Made by a program: the position numbers and the translations under genes. DNA of 64,000 bases from assembly GCF_001689125.2 (NCBI RefSeq), contig NZ_CP015405.2, forward strand, positions 277,001 through 341,000, read 5' to 3'. Below are positions 9,534 to 18,751 of this stretch, piece by piece (the stretch's first letter is position 1; each line of letters opens with the position of its first letter). Source of the DNA: Blautia pseudococcoides. Lineage in GTDB: Bacteria > Bacillota > Clostridia > Lachnospirales > Lachnospiraceae. The notes below the pieces were generated by a model that was not told the origin of the DNA, did no database searches, and saw only the letters and a list, made by a program, of their open reading frames with translations.

Positions 9534-9554
9534 TAAAATATAAATGCGTGCACG
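9506..9554 (+). promoter_or_regulatory. promoter of the LacI-type regulator with half-operator
   Basis: TTGCAT, 17-base spacer, TATAAT (9529-9534), a near-consensus sigma-A promoter. A small palindrome CGTGCACG (9547-9554), read as GCGTGCACG, begins about 12 bases after the -10. It resembles one half of the larger palindrome upstream of iolG, which hints at autoregulation. Confidence 0.65.
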
Positions 9555-9581
9555 AGTACATCTAAAGGCAGGAGGAATATT

Positions 9582-10610
9582 ATGCCAGTAACACTACAAC
9601 AAATTGCAGAGGCCGCCGGAGTATCCAGGGGAACCGTAGACCGGGCGTTGAAAGACAGAGGAAGAGTCCGTCCCGAAGTGGCAGAGAAAATAAAGCAAAT
9701 AGCAAAAGAAATGGGATATCAGCCCAGCCTTGCAGGAAGAGCCCTTGTCCTGGCGAAAAGAAATCTGAAGATTGGGATCATCATGCAGTCAGCCCAGACC
9801 CCGTTCATGGTACAAGTCTATGAGGGAATGAAAGCCGCCAAGCAGGAGGTGGAAAGTCTGGGCGGTACCGTGGAGATATTCCGGGTAGACGGTGTGGATG
9901 CAGGCCGTGTAATGGAAATCATGCAGGATTTAAAAGAACAGGAATATTCAGGCATAGCCCTGTCTCCGTCCGAAGACACCATGCTCAAAAAGATGATCAA
10001 CCAGTTTTCCGAGGAGTACAGCATCCCGATCATCACCTTCAATTCAGATATAGAAGATACAAAGAGAATCTGCTTTGTAGGCCAGAATACCATCCAGAGC
10101 GGAAGGACCGCAGCCGGGCTCATGGGAGAGATCACAGGGGGAGAGGGGGAGGTGGCGGTTATCTCCGGCCATATTTCAAACCCTGCGCTGAACAACAGAA
10201 TCCGGGGTTTTCAATCGGAGATACTGGAAAGCTTTCCGGACATCCAGCTGGTAGGTACAAAATATTCTTATGATGACGAGTGGGTTGCGGCAAAGATCGT
10301 GGAGGAGCTTTTGGAGCAGTATCCGGCGCTGAAAGGCATCTACGTGACCGGTACTGCGGTAAAAGGTGTCTGCGAAGCACTGGTAAAACAAGGGAAGGAG
10401 CGGGAGATCAAAGTCATAGGCAATGATTTCCTGGATGAGAATAAAAAGTGGGTGGAACGGGGAGCCATAAACTTCCTTATAGGACAGGATTCCTATATGC
10501 AGGGATATGAACCGGTAATGATGCTGTTCCACCTGCTCTTTGATGACGAGAAACCGGAGTCTGTTTACCGGTATGCGGAAATTGTCATTAAAAACAGATA
10601 CAATCTGTGA
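9582..10610 (+). CDS. LacI-family regulator, likely inositol-operon repressor
   Basis: 342 residues. An N-terminal LacI helix-turn-helix, TLQQIAEAAGVSRGTVDRAL, is followed by the hinge and a periplasmic-binding-like effector domain from about residue 60. That domain has the sugar-binding look of ribose/rhizopine-binding proteins (FVGQNTIQSGRTAAGLM, IYVTGTAVKGV). The ATG is preceded by GGAGGAATATT. The gene has its own strong promoter and a hairpin after its stop, and stands 620 bases before iolG, whose promoter carries a LacI-style palindrome. I infer that it controls the inositol genes; the effector is not visible from sequence. Confidence 0.88.
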   Translation: MPVTLQQIAEAAGVSRGTVDRALKDRGRVRPEVAEKIKQIAKEMGYQPSLAGRALVLAKRNLKIGIIMQSAQTPFMVQVYEGMKAAKQEVESLGGTVEIFRVDGVDAGRVMEIMQDLKEQEYSGIALSPSEDTMLKKMINQFSEEYSIPIITFNSDIEDTKRICFVGQNTIQSGRTAAGLMGEITGGEGEVAVISGHISNPALNNRIRGFQSEILESFPDIQLVGTKYSYDDEWVAAKIVEELLEQYPALKGIYVTGTAVKGVCEALVKQGKEREIKVIGNDFLDENKKWVERGAINFLIGQDSYMQGYEPVMMLFHLLFDDEKPESVYRYAEIVIKNRYNL

Positions 10611-10613
10611 TGG

Positions 10614-10638
10614 ACGGCCGCCTGATAAGCGGCCGTTT
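10614..10638 (+). terminator. hairpin after the LacI-type gene
   Basis: ACGGCCGC/GCGGCCGT stem with a 7-base loop and a short T run (TTT). A good stem but a weak tail, so termination may be partial. Confidence 0.6.
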
Positions 10639-11126
10639 GGTGATACAAACAAAGAAATCAGGATTTGCAAAAAAATCAAAGGCGCTTCTGCCGAAATCCC
10701 AATAAAAATAAGCGGACTCTTCATTACGGTTCTGTATCTTATGCAGTAAATGCGCAGGACTGCGGAATTATTTCAGAACAAGAGGCACTGCTGTTATTAT
10801 AATAGGACTGCTGCCGAAGACAGACCAGTGTACATAACAAGTATTCCATATAAAATATACGTGCACACACATGGGAAATCAAGAACATACTCAAAATATT
10901 ATCATCACATACCATAAATAAGCAAAAAAATAACAATATAAGCCTCTTGGTGAAAAAGAAATAAAAATATCATTTTATCATGCTAAAGTAAAAATGCATA
11001 AAATAGAGGCTGCCAATACAGCGAGTAAGTGGAGGAAATAGACAACATGCACAAAAACATTGTCTCTTTTTTATCAATTGGCAAAATTTAATAAAAATGG
11101 ACTGTGAATCTTGTACAATAAAGCCA
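10639..11126. other. long A/T-rich intergenic region, no gene seen
   Basis: About 490 bases between the regulator's terminator and the iolG promoter. Short frames here have no ribosome sites and no family resemblance. An ACGTGCACA stretch near 10858 resembles half of the downstream operator. Otherwise I see only A/T-rich upstream sequence. Confidence 0.6.
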
Positions 11127-11155
11127 TTGCGTTCACGTGAACGCTATGGTATGAT
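11127..11155 (+). promoter_or_regulatory. iolG promoter overlapped by a LacI-type operator
   Basis: The 16-bp perfect palindrome GCGTTCACGTGAACGC (11129-11144) lies inside a promoter with TTGCGT (11127-11132), a 17-base spacer and TATGAT (11150-11155). An operator between -35 and -10 would block RNA polymerase. The central CG fits LacI-family sites. Confidence 0.75.
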
Positions 11156-11232
11156 TGCATCATCAAGAAAGAACAAAACCAAAAAACAAATAACAGCGAA
11201 TCAATGAAAAAGAGAATTGGAGGACATGTATT

Positions 11233-12237
11233 ATGTTAAGAGTAGGAGTTATCGGATGCGGCGGAATGGGTAAGGACCATATCAAAAGACTGACAAACAA
11301 AATTCAGGGAGCTGAGGTTACAGCGGTATCAGACGTATTTGAGGAGAGTGCAAAGCAGGCAGCAGCAATCTGTGGAGCTAAAGTATACACAGATGCAAAC
11401 GAACTGATCAATGACCCGGATGTGGACGCAGTATTCATTGTATCTCCGGGATTTGCACATGTGGAATCTCTTCTCACAGCGATCAAGGCAGGAAAGAGGA
11501 TCTTCTGTGAAAAACCGCTCTGCACAACTGCTGAGGACTGCCTGAAGGTAGTCGAAGCTGAGGTGGCATCAGGAAAACATCTGATCCAGCTTGGTTTTAT
11601 GAGAAGATACGACAAAGGCTACATGCAGGTAAAAGAAGCTCTCACATCCGGCGAATACGGCGAACCGCTGATCCTTCACTGCACACACAGAAATCCGGAA
11701 GTTGGAACTAACTATACAACTCCAATGGCAGTACATGATACAGCGATCCATGAGATTGATGTGCTTCACTGGTTAGTGGATGATGAGTATGAGTCCGCAC
11801 AGGTTATTATGCCTAAGGTTACAAAATACTCGCACTCTGAGTTAAAAGACCCGCAGATCATGCTGCTCCGCACCAAAAAAGGTGTTTGCATTGATGTTGA
11901 AGTATTTGTAAACTGCAAATTCGGTTATGACATCAACTGCGAAGTGGTATGTGAAGACGGCGCTATCAAGATGCCATCACCCATCTACCCAAGCATCCGC
12001 AAAAATGCAGCAGTTTCCACAACCATTGATACGGACTGCTTCGTGAGATTCAAAGATGCTTACGATACAGAGGTGCAGGACTGGGTAGACGCAGCAGCAG
12101 AGGGCGCGATCAACGGGCCTACTGCATGGGACGGATATCTGGCAGCTATCACAGCAGATGCGCTTGTAAAGGCACAGGAAACTGGCGCTGTGGAAAAGAT
12201 CAACGCAGCCGTAGAAAAACCGGAGTTCTACAAATAA
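11233..12237 (+). CDS. iolG: inositol 2-dehydrogenase (Gfo/Idh/MocA family)
   Basis: 334 residues, the usual IolG length. NAD-binding Rossmann fold at the N-terminus (GVIGCGGMGKDHIKRL, residues 5-20), catalytic EKPLCTT near residue 96, and the IolG-typical GFMRRYDKGYMQVK and AIHEIDVLHWL (His and Asp of the active site) further on. It oxidises myo-inositol to scyllo-inosose (2-keto-myo-inositol) with NAD+. The start has TTGGAGG 11 bases upstream. It is first in an operon with iolI, a transporter, iolE and iolH, and is probably repressed by the LacI-type protein upstream. D-chiro-inositol or scyllo-inositol as substrate is possible. Confidence 0.9.
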   Translation: MLRVGVIGCGGMGKDHIKRLTNKIQGAEVTAVSDVFEESAKQAAAICGAKVYTDANELINDPDVDAVFIVSPGFAHVESLLTAIKAGKRIFCEKPLCTTAEDCLKVVEAEVASGKHLIQLGFMRRYDKGYMQVKEALTSGEYGEPLILHCTHRNPEVGTNYTTPMAVHDTAIHEIDVLHWLVDDEYESAQVIMPKVTKYSHSELKDPQIMLLRTKKGVCIDVEVFVNCKFGYDINCEVVCEDGAIKMPSPIYPSIRKNAAVSTTIDTDCFVRFKDAYDTEVQDWVDAAAEGAINGPTAWDGYLAAITADALVKAQETGAVEKINAAVEKPEFYK

Positions 12238-12325
12238 GAAGATAAATCGGAACCTTAAAGCCGGATGCTCCCAAATGTGTCCGGCATAACAAATAAAACA
12301 AGAACCGAAAGGATGGTATATCATT

Positions 12326-13156
12326 ATGAAAATTGGATTTAATGAGGCAACTGCATTGGAGTGCAAAGGACAGTCCCTTCTGGCTGATATGGAAATGTGT
12401 GAAAAATACGGATTTGACTATATCGAAATACGCTTTGACTGTGTAAAAGATTATTTACAGGAGCATACCCTGGAGGAACTGGCTGACTGGTTTAAAAACC
12501 ATCATCTGAAACCATGGGCTTACAACACTTTGATCTACTTTAACCAGAGAGACGAGGCAGGCGAGAAGGAAATTGACGATGAAGTGGATTTCATCCTGAA
12601 AGTTTCCAAAGCCATCGGTATGGAAATGCTGATCACAGTTCCGAATTTTGATGTAAAAGACAAGAGCGTTAGCGAGATCAAAGCAGAAGCAGTGGAAAGG
12701 CTCCGCTATTTATCAGACAAGGTTGGCGCTGATATGAGAATTTCCCTGGAGTTCTGCGGCGCTCCAAACTGCTCCATCAACCAGTTCGGCACTGCTTACG
12801 ATGTAGTGAAAGCAGTAGACCGTGACAATGTGGGTATCACAGTTGACACTTTCCACTTCCATGAAATGTGCTCCAAACTGGAGGATTTAAAGGGAGCGGA
12901 CGGAAAAAAAATCTTTGCTTACCACTTAAATGACTGTGAAGACCTGCCCCTTGGCTCCTGCGGCGATGACAAACGTTTGTGGCCGGGCGAGGGTGTGGTA
13001 GACCATGCCGGCATCGCAGCGGTATTAAAGGAGATCGGCTTTGACGGTGTCTGCACAATTGAAGAGTTCCGTCCTGAATATTATGAGATGTCCCATGAAG
13101 AGAACGTGAAAAAAGCTGCTGAAGTGACAAAAGCATTTGTACAAAAATATTTCTAA
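12326..13156 (+). CDS. iolI: 2-keto-myo-inositol isomerase
   Basis: 276 residues, close to the 278 of Bacillus subtilis IolI, and similar from end to end by memory: FNEATALE at the start, CEKYGFDYIEIR, the RDNVGITVDTFHFHEM metal-ligand region, and the closing EEFRPEYYEMS. A TIM-barrel of the AP-endonuclease-2/xylose-isomerase-like family. It interconverts 2-keto-myo-inositol and 1-keto-D-chiro-inositol, letting chiro-inositol enter the same route. Ribosome site GAAAGGATGG before the ATG. It follows iolG after 88 bases. Confidence 0.9.
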   Translation: MKIGFNEATALECKGQSLLADMEMCEKYGFDYIEIRFDCVKDYLQEHTLEELADWFKNHHLKPWAYNTLIYFNQRDEAGEKEIDDEVDFILKVSKAIGMEMLITVPNFDVKDKSVSEIKAEAVERLRYLSDKVGADMRISLEFCGAPNCSINQFGTAYDVVKAVDRDNVGITVDTFHFHEMCSKLEDLKGADGKKIFAYHLNDCEDLPLGSCGDDKRLWPGEGVVDHAGIAAVLKEIGFDGVCTIEEFRPEYYEMSHEENVKKAAEVTKAFVQKYF

Positions 13157-13167
13157 ATAATTCATAT

Positions 13168-13212
13168 GTCCTTTCGGAGGCTGTTTGGAAAATGCAAACA
13201 ACCTCCCGGACA
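13168..13212 (+). other. hairpin between iolI and the transporter gene
   Basis: GGAGGCTGTTTG (13176-13187) pairs with CAAACAACCTCC (13195-13206) with one mismatch, flanked by TGTCC/GGACA. There is no T run, so it is more likely an mRNA-stabilising or processing structure than a terminator. It may tune expression of the downstream transporter. Confidence 0.5.
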
Positions 13213-13365
13213 TAAGAAAATGAAAAAAGTAAAACGGACTGGCTGTACAAAATCCAAACGCTAAACGTCAAGACAATATTCACAGCCGCTATCCCGCGAG
13301 GCGTTTTTATGAGGAGGAAGGGGCAGGGCAGATGGGTAAGATTTGCCCTGTAAAAAGGTGATATT

Positions 13366-15459
13366 ATGGCAAAGGGAGGACTTCCCGAACTGCTGAATTA
13401 TAAGCAGAAGGGAAAAGATATGAATGAATTCATCAAAGTCCCCATGTCGGAAAAGCTGGCATATTGTTTCGGCGACCCGGCTCTGACTTTGATGTACACA
13501 ATGACAACAACACTGCTGATATATTTCTACACAAACGTGGTAGGTATATCTGCAGGCGCAGTGGGTATGATCATGCTGCTCTCCAGGGTATTTGACGGAT
13601 TTTCCGATGTACTCATGGGAACCATTATCGACAGGACCCACTCTAAATACGGAAAAGCCAGGATCTGGATTCTCCGTCTGGCAATACCTTACGCATTGGC
13701 AGCGGTCCTGCTGTTTACTATGCCCCCCATGGGAGATATGGGAAAGATCATATATGCTTTTGTAACTTATAACATTATGAACACAGTGGTATATACCGCG
13801 ATCAGCCAGCCTTTCCATGCCCTCGGTTCGCTTATGAGCCGTGACAGGAGAGAGAGGGACGTGATCTGCAACATCCGTATGGTACTTTCTATCACGGCGA
13901 GTATGATCATTACAGCGTTTACCCTGCCCCTTATCAATCAAGTGGCAAAACTGATCGACAACCAGCAGATGGCCTGGATCCTTGTGACTGCGGCATATGC
14001 CATTGTATCCGTATTCGTTTTGATCAATACATACTGTACCTGTACGGAGCGTGTGCAGGCAGCGGACACAAACAAGAAGGAAAAAGTCAACACCCCCTTC
14101 TGGACTGCTTTCAAAGTGACAGTGACAAACAGGTATTTCCTCATTGCCCTTGGCCTGATGATATTCTACACAGCGTATCAGATCATTATCGGAACAGACC
14201 TGACGTATTACTGCCAGTATGTGTTAAATGATGTGGATCTGGTCATGCCGCTGTCCGCAGCAGAGAAGATTGCCACTATCATCGGTATTGCAATGCTTCC
14301 CAAACTGCTTCCAAAATACGGTAAGAGAAATCTGATCTGCGCCGGGTGTATCCTGGGTATTGCAGGACAGCTGCTCTTCCTTATGAACATCACAAGCGTT
14401 CCTCTGGGTGTTGTTACCTGTATTATGAGAGGGTTTGGTATTGCTCCGTTCTACGGCGTACAGTATTCACTGCCAAGTGATGCCATTGAGTATGGCCACT
14501 GGAAAACAGGCGTCCGTGTGGAAGGACTGATGTTCTCCTCCATGAGTATGGGACAGAAAGCCGGTTCCGGTTTCACATCCGCTATTATGGGTGCCATCCT
14601 TTCCATGGCAGCATTTGATGGACTGAAAGCCACTGCAGCAGAGCAGACAACATCTGCGATCTCTGCGATCAAGACTTTCTATCTGTATGTGCCTATTGCG
14701 ATCTGGGTGATCATGTTTATCATTGCAGCATGTTATAAGCTGGATAAAATGTATGACAAAATGATGCGTGAACTGATTTCCAGGGAAGGCAAAGGGGAGC
14801 CGGAGGAGATTCCTGTGGCAGCCCACTCTGAAAATAAGATCAATGTGGCGATCGGACGTGTCTATGGCAGCAGCGGAAGAAAAATTGCAGAGGAAATTGC
14901 AAAAGAATTGAACTGCCGGGTCTATGACCGCCAGATTATCTGTCTGCTGGCGGAGAAGATGGGAATGGAGACTTCCAATCTGGAGGAAGTGCAGAAATAT
15001 CTGGATAATTACAATTATGGGGACAAAGAGCCTACCTTCTCACCGTATGCCTACCCCCAGGCCGGTGTGGCGGATGATATGAGTGCTGTCAAGATGTTTG
15101 AGGAACAGAGCCAGATCATCAGAGGCCTTGCACAGAAAGCACCGGGTGTATTCTTGGGGAGATGCGCGAACTTTATTCTGGGCGGACAGGAGCACACATA
15201 CTCCTTCTTCCTCTACGCGGACGATGAATACAGGGAAAAAGAAGGCAGAGAATATTACGGCGGCATGTCTCTGGCAGAATTGAAGGAAAAAGATGAGATG
15301 AGAAACAGCTATTACCAGAAATTTACCGGAATGAGGCGTGATGATCCGAAACATTACGATATGGTGGTCAACGTGTCCAAGACCGGTGTGGAAGGTGCAG
15401 TTTCCATGATTCTGGATTATATCAGAAACAAAGAAGAGAACAGACAGGGAGGAAATTAA
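13366..15459 (+). CDS. GPH/MFS-type symporter fused to a cytidylate-kinase-like domain
   Basis: 697 residues in one uninterrupted frame. Residues ~20-475 are a glycoside-pentoside-hexuronide:cation symporter of the MFS_2 type with about 12 membrane segments: SEKLAYCFGDPAL, FDGFSDVLMGTIIDRT and the GHWKTGVRVEG loop. After a short cytosolic linker, residues ~490-690 form a Cytidylate_kin2-like domain: NVAIGRVYGSSGRKIAEEIA in place of a P-loop, the FLGRCANFIL core, and YYQKFTGM with a C-terminal helix. GPH porters alone are about 450-500 residues. The ATG at 13366 has AAAGGTG upstream; the in-frame ATG at 13420 (MNEFIKVP) also has a GAAGGG site. Position in the iol operon suggests inositol uptake. 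The role of the kinase part is unknown. Confidence 0.9.
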   Translation: MAKGGLPELLNYKQKGKDMNEFIKVPMSEKLAYCFGDPALTLMYTMTTTLLIYFYTNVVGISAGAVGMIMLLSRVFDGFSDVLMGTIIDRTHSKYGKARIWILRLAIPYALAAVLLFTMPPMGDMGKIIYAFVTYNIMNTVVYTAISQPFHALGSLMSRDRRERDVICNIRMVLSITASMIITAFTLPLINQVAKLIDNQQMAWILVTAAYAIVSVFVLINTYCTCTERVQAADTNKKEKVNTPFWTAFKVTVTNRYFLIALGLMIFYTAYQIIIGTDLTYYCQYVLNDVDLVMPLSAAEKIATIIGIAMLPKLLPKYGKRNLICAGCILGIAGQLLFLMNITSVPLGVVTCIMRGFGIAPFYGVQYSLPSDAIEYGHWKTGVRVEGLMFSSMSMGQKAGSGFTSAIMGAILSMAAFDGLKATAAEQTTSAISAIKTFYLYVPIAIWVIMFIIAACYKLDKMYDKMMRELISREGKGEPEEIPVAAHSENKINVAIGRVYGSSGRKIAEEIAKELNCRVYDRQIICLLAEKMGMETSNLEEVQKYLDNYNYGDKEPTFSPYAYPQAGVADDMSAVKMFEEQSQIIRGLAQKAPGVFLGRCANFILGGQEHTYSFFLYADDEYREKEGREYYGGMSLAELKEKDEMRNSYYQKFTGMRRDDPKHYDMVVNVSKTGVEGAVSMILDYIRNKEENRQGGN

Positions 15460-15462
15460 GGG

Positions 15463-16359
15463 ATGTTGGATAAGAGCAAAGTCAGGCTGGGCATAGCTCC
15501 CATTGCATGGACCAATGACGATATGCCGGATCTGGGCAAAGAAAATACATTTGAGCAGTGCGTAAGCGAGATGGCGCTGGCCGGATTTACCGGCTCCGAA
15601 GTGGGCGGCAAATACCCTGCAGATACAAAAGTGCTTAAGAAAGCACTGGATTTGAGAGGAATCCAGATTTGCAACCAGTGGTTTTCTTCCTTTCTCATTT
15701 CCAAACCATTTGAGGAGACAGAGAAGGAGTTCATCAAGGCTGCGGATTTCCTGAAAGAGATGGGTGCAAAAGTGATCGGCGTATCGGAGCAGAGCTACAG
15801 CATCCAGGGAAAGATGGAGCAGCCTGTGTGGGAAGGCAAATACGTCATGAATGATGAGGAGTGGAAGCTTCTGGCAGAAGGTCTGAATAAGCTTGGAAAA
15901 ATAGCAAAAGACAAGGGCATGACGCTGACATTCCACCACCACATGGGCACAGTCGTACAGACAGAGGAGGAGATCGGCCGTTTCATGGAAACGGTTGACC
16001 CGGAACTGGTATTTCTTCTCTTTGACAGCGGCCACCTGTCCTTTGCGGGCATTGATCCGGAAAAGGTTCTGAAAAAATATGTGAACCGGGTAAAACACGT
16101 ACATTTAAAAGATATCCGCAAAGAGATGGTGGAGAAATCCGGGAATGAGAGATGGAGTTTCTTAAAAGGTGTCCGCGAAGGTGTGTTTACAGTTCCCGGT
16201 GACGGAGATGTGGATTTTGCTCCCATCTTCAGGATCCTTGAGGACGCAGGATATGAAGGCTGGGTTGTTGTGGAAGCAGAGCAGGACCCTGCAAAGGCCA
16301 ATCCCCTGGAATATGCAAAAAAAGCAAGGGCTTATATCGCGGAAAAGACAGGTCTGTAA
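15463..16359 (+). CDS. iolE: inosose dehydratase
   Basis: 298 residues, the normal IolE length, with the family start [19 protein letters not shown], the [11 protein letters not shown] metal site, [12 protein letters not shown] and [14 protein letters not shown]-barrel metal enzyme that removes water from 2-keto-myo-inositol to give 3D-(3,5/4)-trihydroxycyclohexane-1,2-dione. The start lies three bases after the transporter stop, with GGAGG upstream, so the two are co-translated. The next enzyme of the classical route, IolD, is not in the window. Confidence 0.92.
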   Translation: MLDKSKVRLGIAPIAWTNDDMPDLGKENTFEQCVSEMALAGFTGSEVGGKYPADTKVLKKALDLRGIQICNQWFSSFLISKPFEETEKEFIKAADFLKEMGAKVIGVSEQSYSIQGKMEQPVWEGKYVMNDEEWKLLAEGLNKLGKIAKDKGMTLTFHHHMGTVVQTEEEIGRFMETVDPELVFLLFDSGHLSFAGIDPEKVLKKYVNRVKHVHLKDIRKEMVEKSGNERWSFLKGVREGVFTVPGDGDVDFAPIFRILEDAGYEGWVVVEAEQDPAKANPLEYAKKARAYIAEKTGL

Positions 16360-16420
16360 TAGGAATCCTCCCGGTACGGATGCCGGGAGGACACCATAAA
16401 GATTACAAGGAGGAATGGAT

Positions 16421-17341
16421 ATGAAGATAGCATTTGACGTGGATGTACTGGCAAAACAGATGGATATCAACCGCATGGTCCATCAGGCAGCTGACTGGGG
16501 ATATAAGTATATTGAGCAGTCTCCCCATCCGAGGATCAACCCATTTTACAAACATCCGCTTTTTTCAAAGGAATGTGAGCAGGAATACAGACAGGCCCTG
16601 AAGGAGACGGGCGTGGAAATATCCTCTTTCATTGTGGTGTACCGCTGGTCAGGCCCCACAGAGGAGCAGAGACAGTTTGCGGTTGCAAACTGGAAACGTA
16701 TGATTGAGATAGCGGTGGATATGGGGGTACAGGTCATCAACACAGAGCTGTCAGGTGACCCGAACCAGCAGGAAATCTGCAATGGCATGTGGTTCAGATC
16801 CATGGAGGAACTGCTTCCCATCATTGAGCGGGAAGGCATCCGAGTGGAAATCCAGTCCCATCCTTACGATTTCTGTGAACGGAACAATGAGACATGTGAC
16901 CTGGTAAAGTCCTTCCGTTCCAAAAACCTGGGTTATGTTTACTCTTCACCTCACGGGTTTTTCTATGACGAGGGCAAAGGGGATGTGCGCTCTATGCTGA
17001 GATACGCAGGAGAAGAATTGACCCATGTTCTGTTTGCAGATACCTTTAATCAGACGTTAGACTGCCGTTACATTGCAAATCCGCCCTGGCTGAACGGGCG
17101 CGGCAAAGCAGATGTGACCATACATCAGCATCTGGCTATGGGCGAAGGGGATGTGGATTTCGACGGCATCTTTGAAACCCTGCGGGATATGGATTTCGCG
17201 GGTAAACAGTTAAAAGAGAACGCTCCCAAAGTGGGCGGCGATAATATTGCCTGTGTTTCCATGTTCGGATTTCCGGAGAAAATGGACAGACAGGCACCGG
17301 AGGCAAGAGAGAGAATCGAGAGAGAGCTTCTGGGCAAATAA
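16421..17341 (+). CDS. iolH: IolH-family sugar-phosphate isomerase/epimerase-like protein
   Basis: 306 residues. A TIM-barrel protein of the xylose-isomerase-like family that resembles Bacillus IolH in its YIEQSPHPRINPFYKHP, VYRWSGPTEE, ADTFNQTLDCRYIANPP and HQHLAMGEGDV stretches. IolH occurs in iol operons but its exact reaction is not settled. I chose ATG 16421, seven bases after AAGGAGG; the ATG at 16415 is only one base from it. Last gene of the operon, followed by a strong terminator. A truncated copy of its 3' end lies at 18752-18862. Confidence 0.82.
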   Translation: MKIAFDVDVLAKQMDINRMVHQAADWGYKYIEQSPHPRINPFYKHPLFSKECEQEYRQALKETGVEISSFIVVYRWSGPTEEQRQFAVANWKRMIEIAVDMGVQVINTELSGDPNQQEICNGMWFRSMEELLPIIEREGIRVEIQSHPYDFCERNNETCDLVKSFRSKNLGYVYSSPHGFFYDEGKGDVRSMLRYAGEELTHVLFADTFNQTLDCRYIANPPWLNGRGKADVTIHQHLAMGEGDVDFDGIFETLRDMDFAGKQLKENAPKVGGDNIACVSMFGFPEKMDRQAPEARERIERELLGK

Positions 17342-17348
17342 TTTTATG

Positions 17349-17390
17349 ACGATCCGCTGCGCGTAAATATCTGCGCAGCGGATCGTTTTA
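17349..17390 (+). terminator. terminator of the inositol operon
   Basis: Perfect 14-bp stem ACGATCCGCTGCGC/GCGCAGCGGATCGT with a 10-base loop and a TTTTATT tail. Confidence 0.93.
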
Positions 17391-17565
17391 TTCTGTATTC
17401 CTCCGTTCTTTCCTTGCTGGACTTCTTTATATATACAGTATATAATGAATGATGGTTATCATCTGTTTCAGAATACAGATAAAATTAATTTCTTAAGACA
17501 GCAGTGCATATAGGAGAAATAATATGCATTACTATAAACCTGAAAGAACCAAGGAGGGCAATAAT

Positions 17566-18749
17566 ATGAGGAAAGCAGTATCAATATTAGGCGGGATCTT
17601 TGTTCCGGTTATTTTATGTGTTGCCCTGATCGTCACCGCATTTATGTCGCTGGATCTAATTGACGATTTACAGGGAAATGCCAGAGTTATAAATTATATT
17701 GGCATTGTCCGCGGCGCGCCACAGAGGCTCATAAAAAAGAATTGAACCACTTGCCGGATGATGAGTTGATTCAGAGCCTGGATCATATTTTGTCAGGACT
17801 TTCAAGCGGATGTGGTGATTTGAATTTAAGAAAACTGGAGAGCCAATTAATCGCTGAAGGGATAGAGGATGAGCGGCAATTAGGCATTTTAAAAGCTCTG
17901 AATATGAAGGAAGTGTTTCAAAAAAGTATAGGAAAAGATTTTTATCAGAGCCGCAGCGAACAGGTGCGGATCGCGCTGGATAGGTCTGTGAAGTACGGCA
18001 TCATTTTGGAAGACCAGAAAGATTACTGGCTGAAAAAGGATGCACAGGTAAAAGATTTAAAGCTGGGAAATTTCCGGTTCTGGAGAAACATGATAGATTC
18101 CGCAGGATGGATCATACTGATCATACCTCTGATCTGTGTGGGGACTGCACCTGTTTTCGCAGGGGAATACCAGTGCAGGGCGGATTCTCTGCTGCTGACC
18201 ATGCGATATGGAAAGAGCAGACTGGCAGGAGCGAAAATACTTACGGCATTTCTCTATGCAACAGCAGTTTACTGGGGGATCATTCTGGTGTATTCCGGGA
18301 TTTATCTTATGATATGCGGTCCCCAGGGCGCCGTTCTTCCCATACAGGCATATGACACTTCCAACTCCATCAGCTATAACATGACTATGTGGCAGGCCGT
18401 ATTGCTGGTGGTGTTCCTGAATTACGGGGCGGTGCTCTGTATGACTGCAGTTACGCTGCTTTTGTCTTCTGTGTTTAAGAACAGTTACGGTGTGATCATT
18501 GTGGACTTTCTTCTGGTATTGATACCAAACTTTTTATATGAAAATACAGGGGGATATCTTTGGAAACATGTTCTGGCGCTTCTTCCTCCTAAAATATCAG
18601 AGTTTCGGTTTACGGACTATATGGTCTACCACATACCGGGCAGGGTCATTGGCCTGCCTTCCATGCTGGCTGTGGTGTATATACTCTGTATTGCAGTATT
18701 TGCGCTGGCTTCAGGTTATGCTTTTAAAAAGCATCAGGTCAATAGATGA
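17566..18749 (+). pseudogene. chimeric relic: GGDEF/EAL-protein pieces joined to an ABC-2 permease tail
   Basis: Starts with AAGGAGGG and ATG 17566. The first ~59 codons are a membrane segment plus INYIGIVRGAPQRLIKK, typical of the N-terminus of large Lachnospiraceae diguanylate-cyclase proteins. The frame then stops at 17745. Adding one A to the A6 run just before (about 17733) would restore KKELNHLPDDELIQSLDHIL, which continues the same family in the second frame. Soon after comes LIAEGIEDERQLGILKALNM, which matches the AEGVE region near the end of EAL domains. From about codon 65 of the second frame the protein changes to an ABC-2 type permease (GEYQCRADSLLLTMRYGKS plus about five membrane segments). 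It is a three-part fusion left by internal deletion, with a frameshift. Any product is doubtful. Confidence 0.75.
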
Positions 18750-18751
18750 TA

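Noticed and set aside
15040..16104. 354-codon minus-strand frame
   Set aside because: It lies opposite the 3' end of the transporter fusion and iolE; both of those are confirmed families, and this frame resembles nothing.
17733..17745. Programmed frameshift at the A6 run of the chimeric pseudogene
   Set aside because: The product after the shift is itself a deletion chimera, and no downstream pseudoknot or stimulatory site was seen, so a simple mutation is the better reading.
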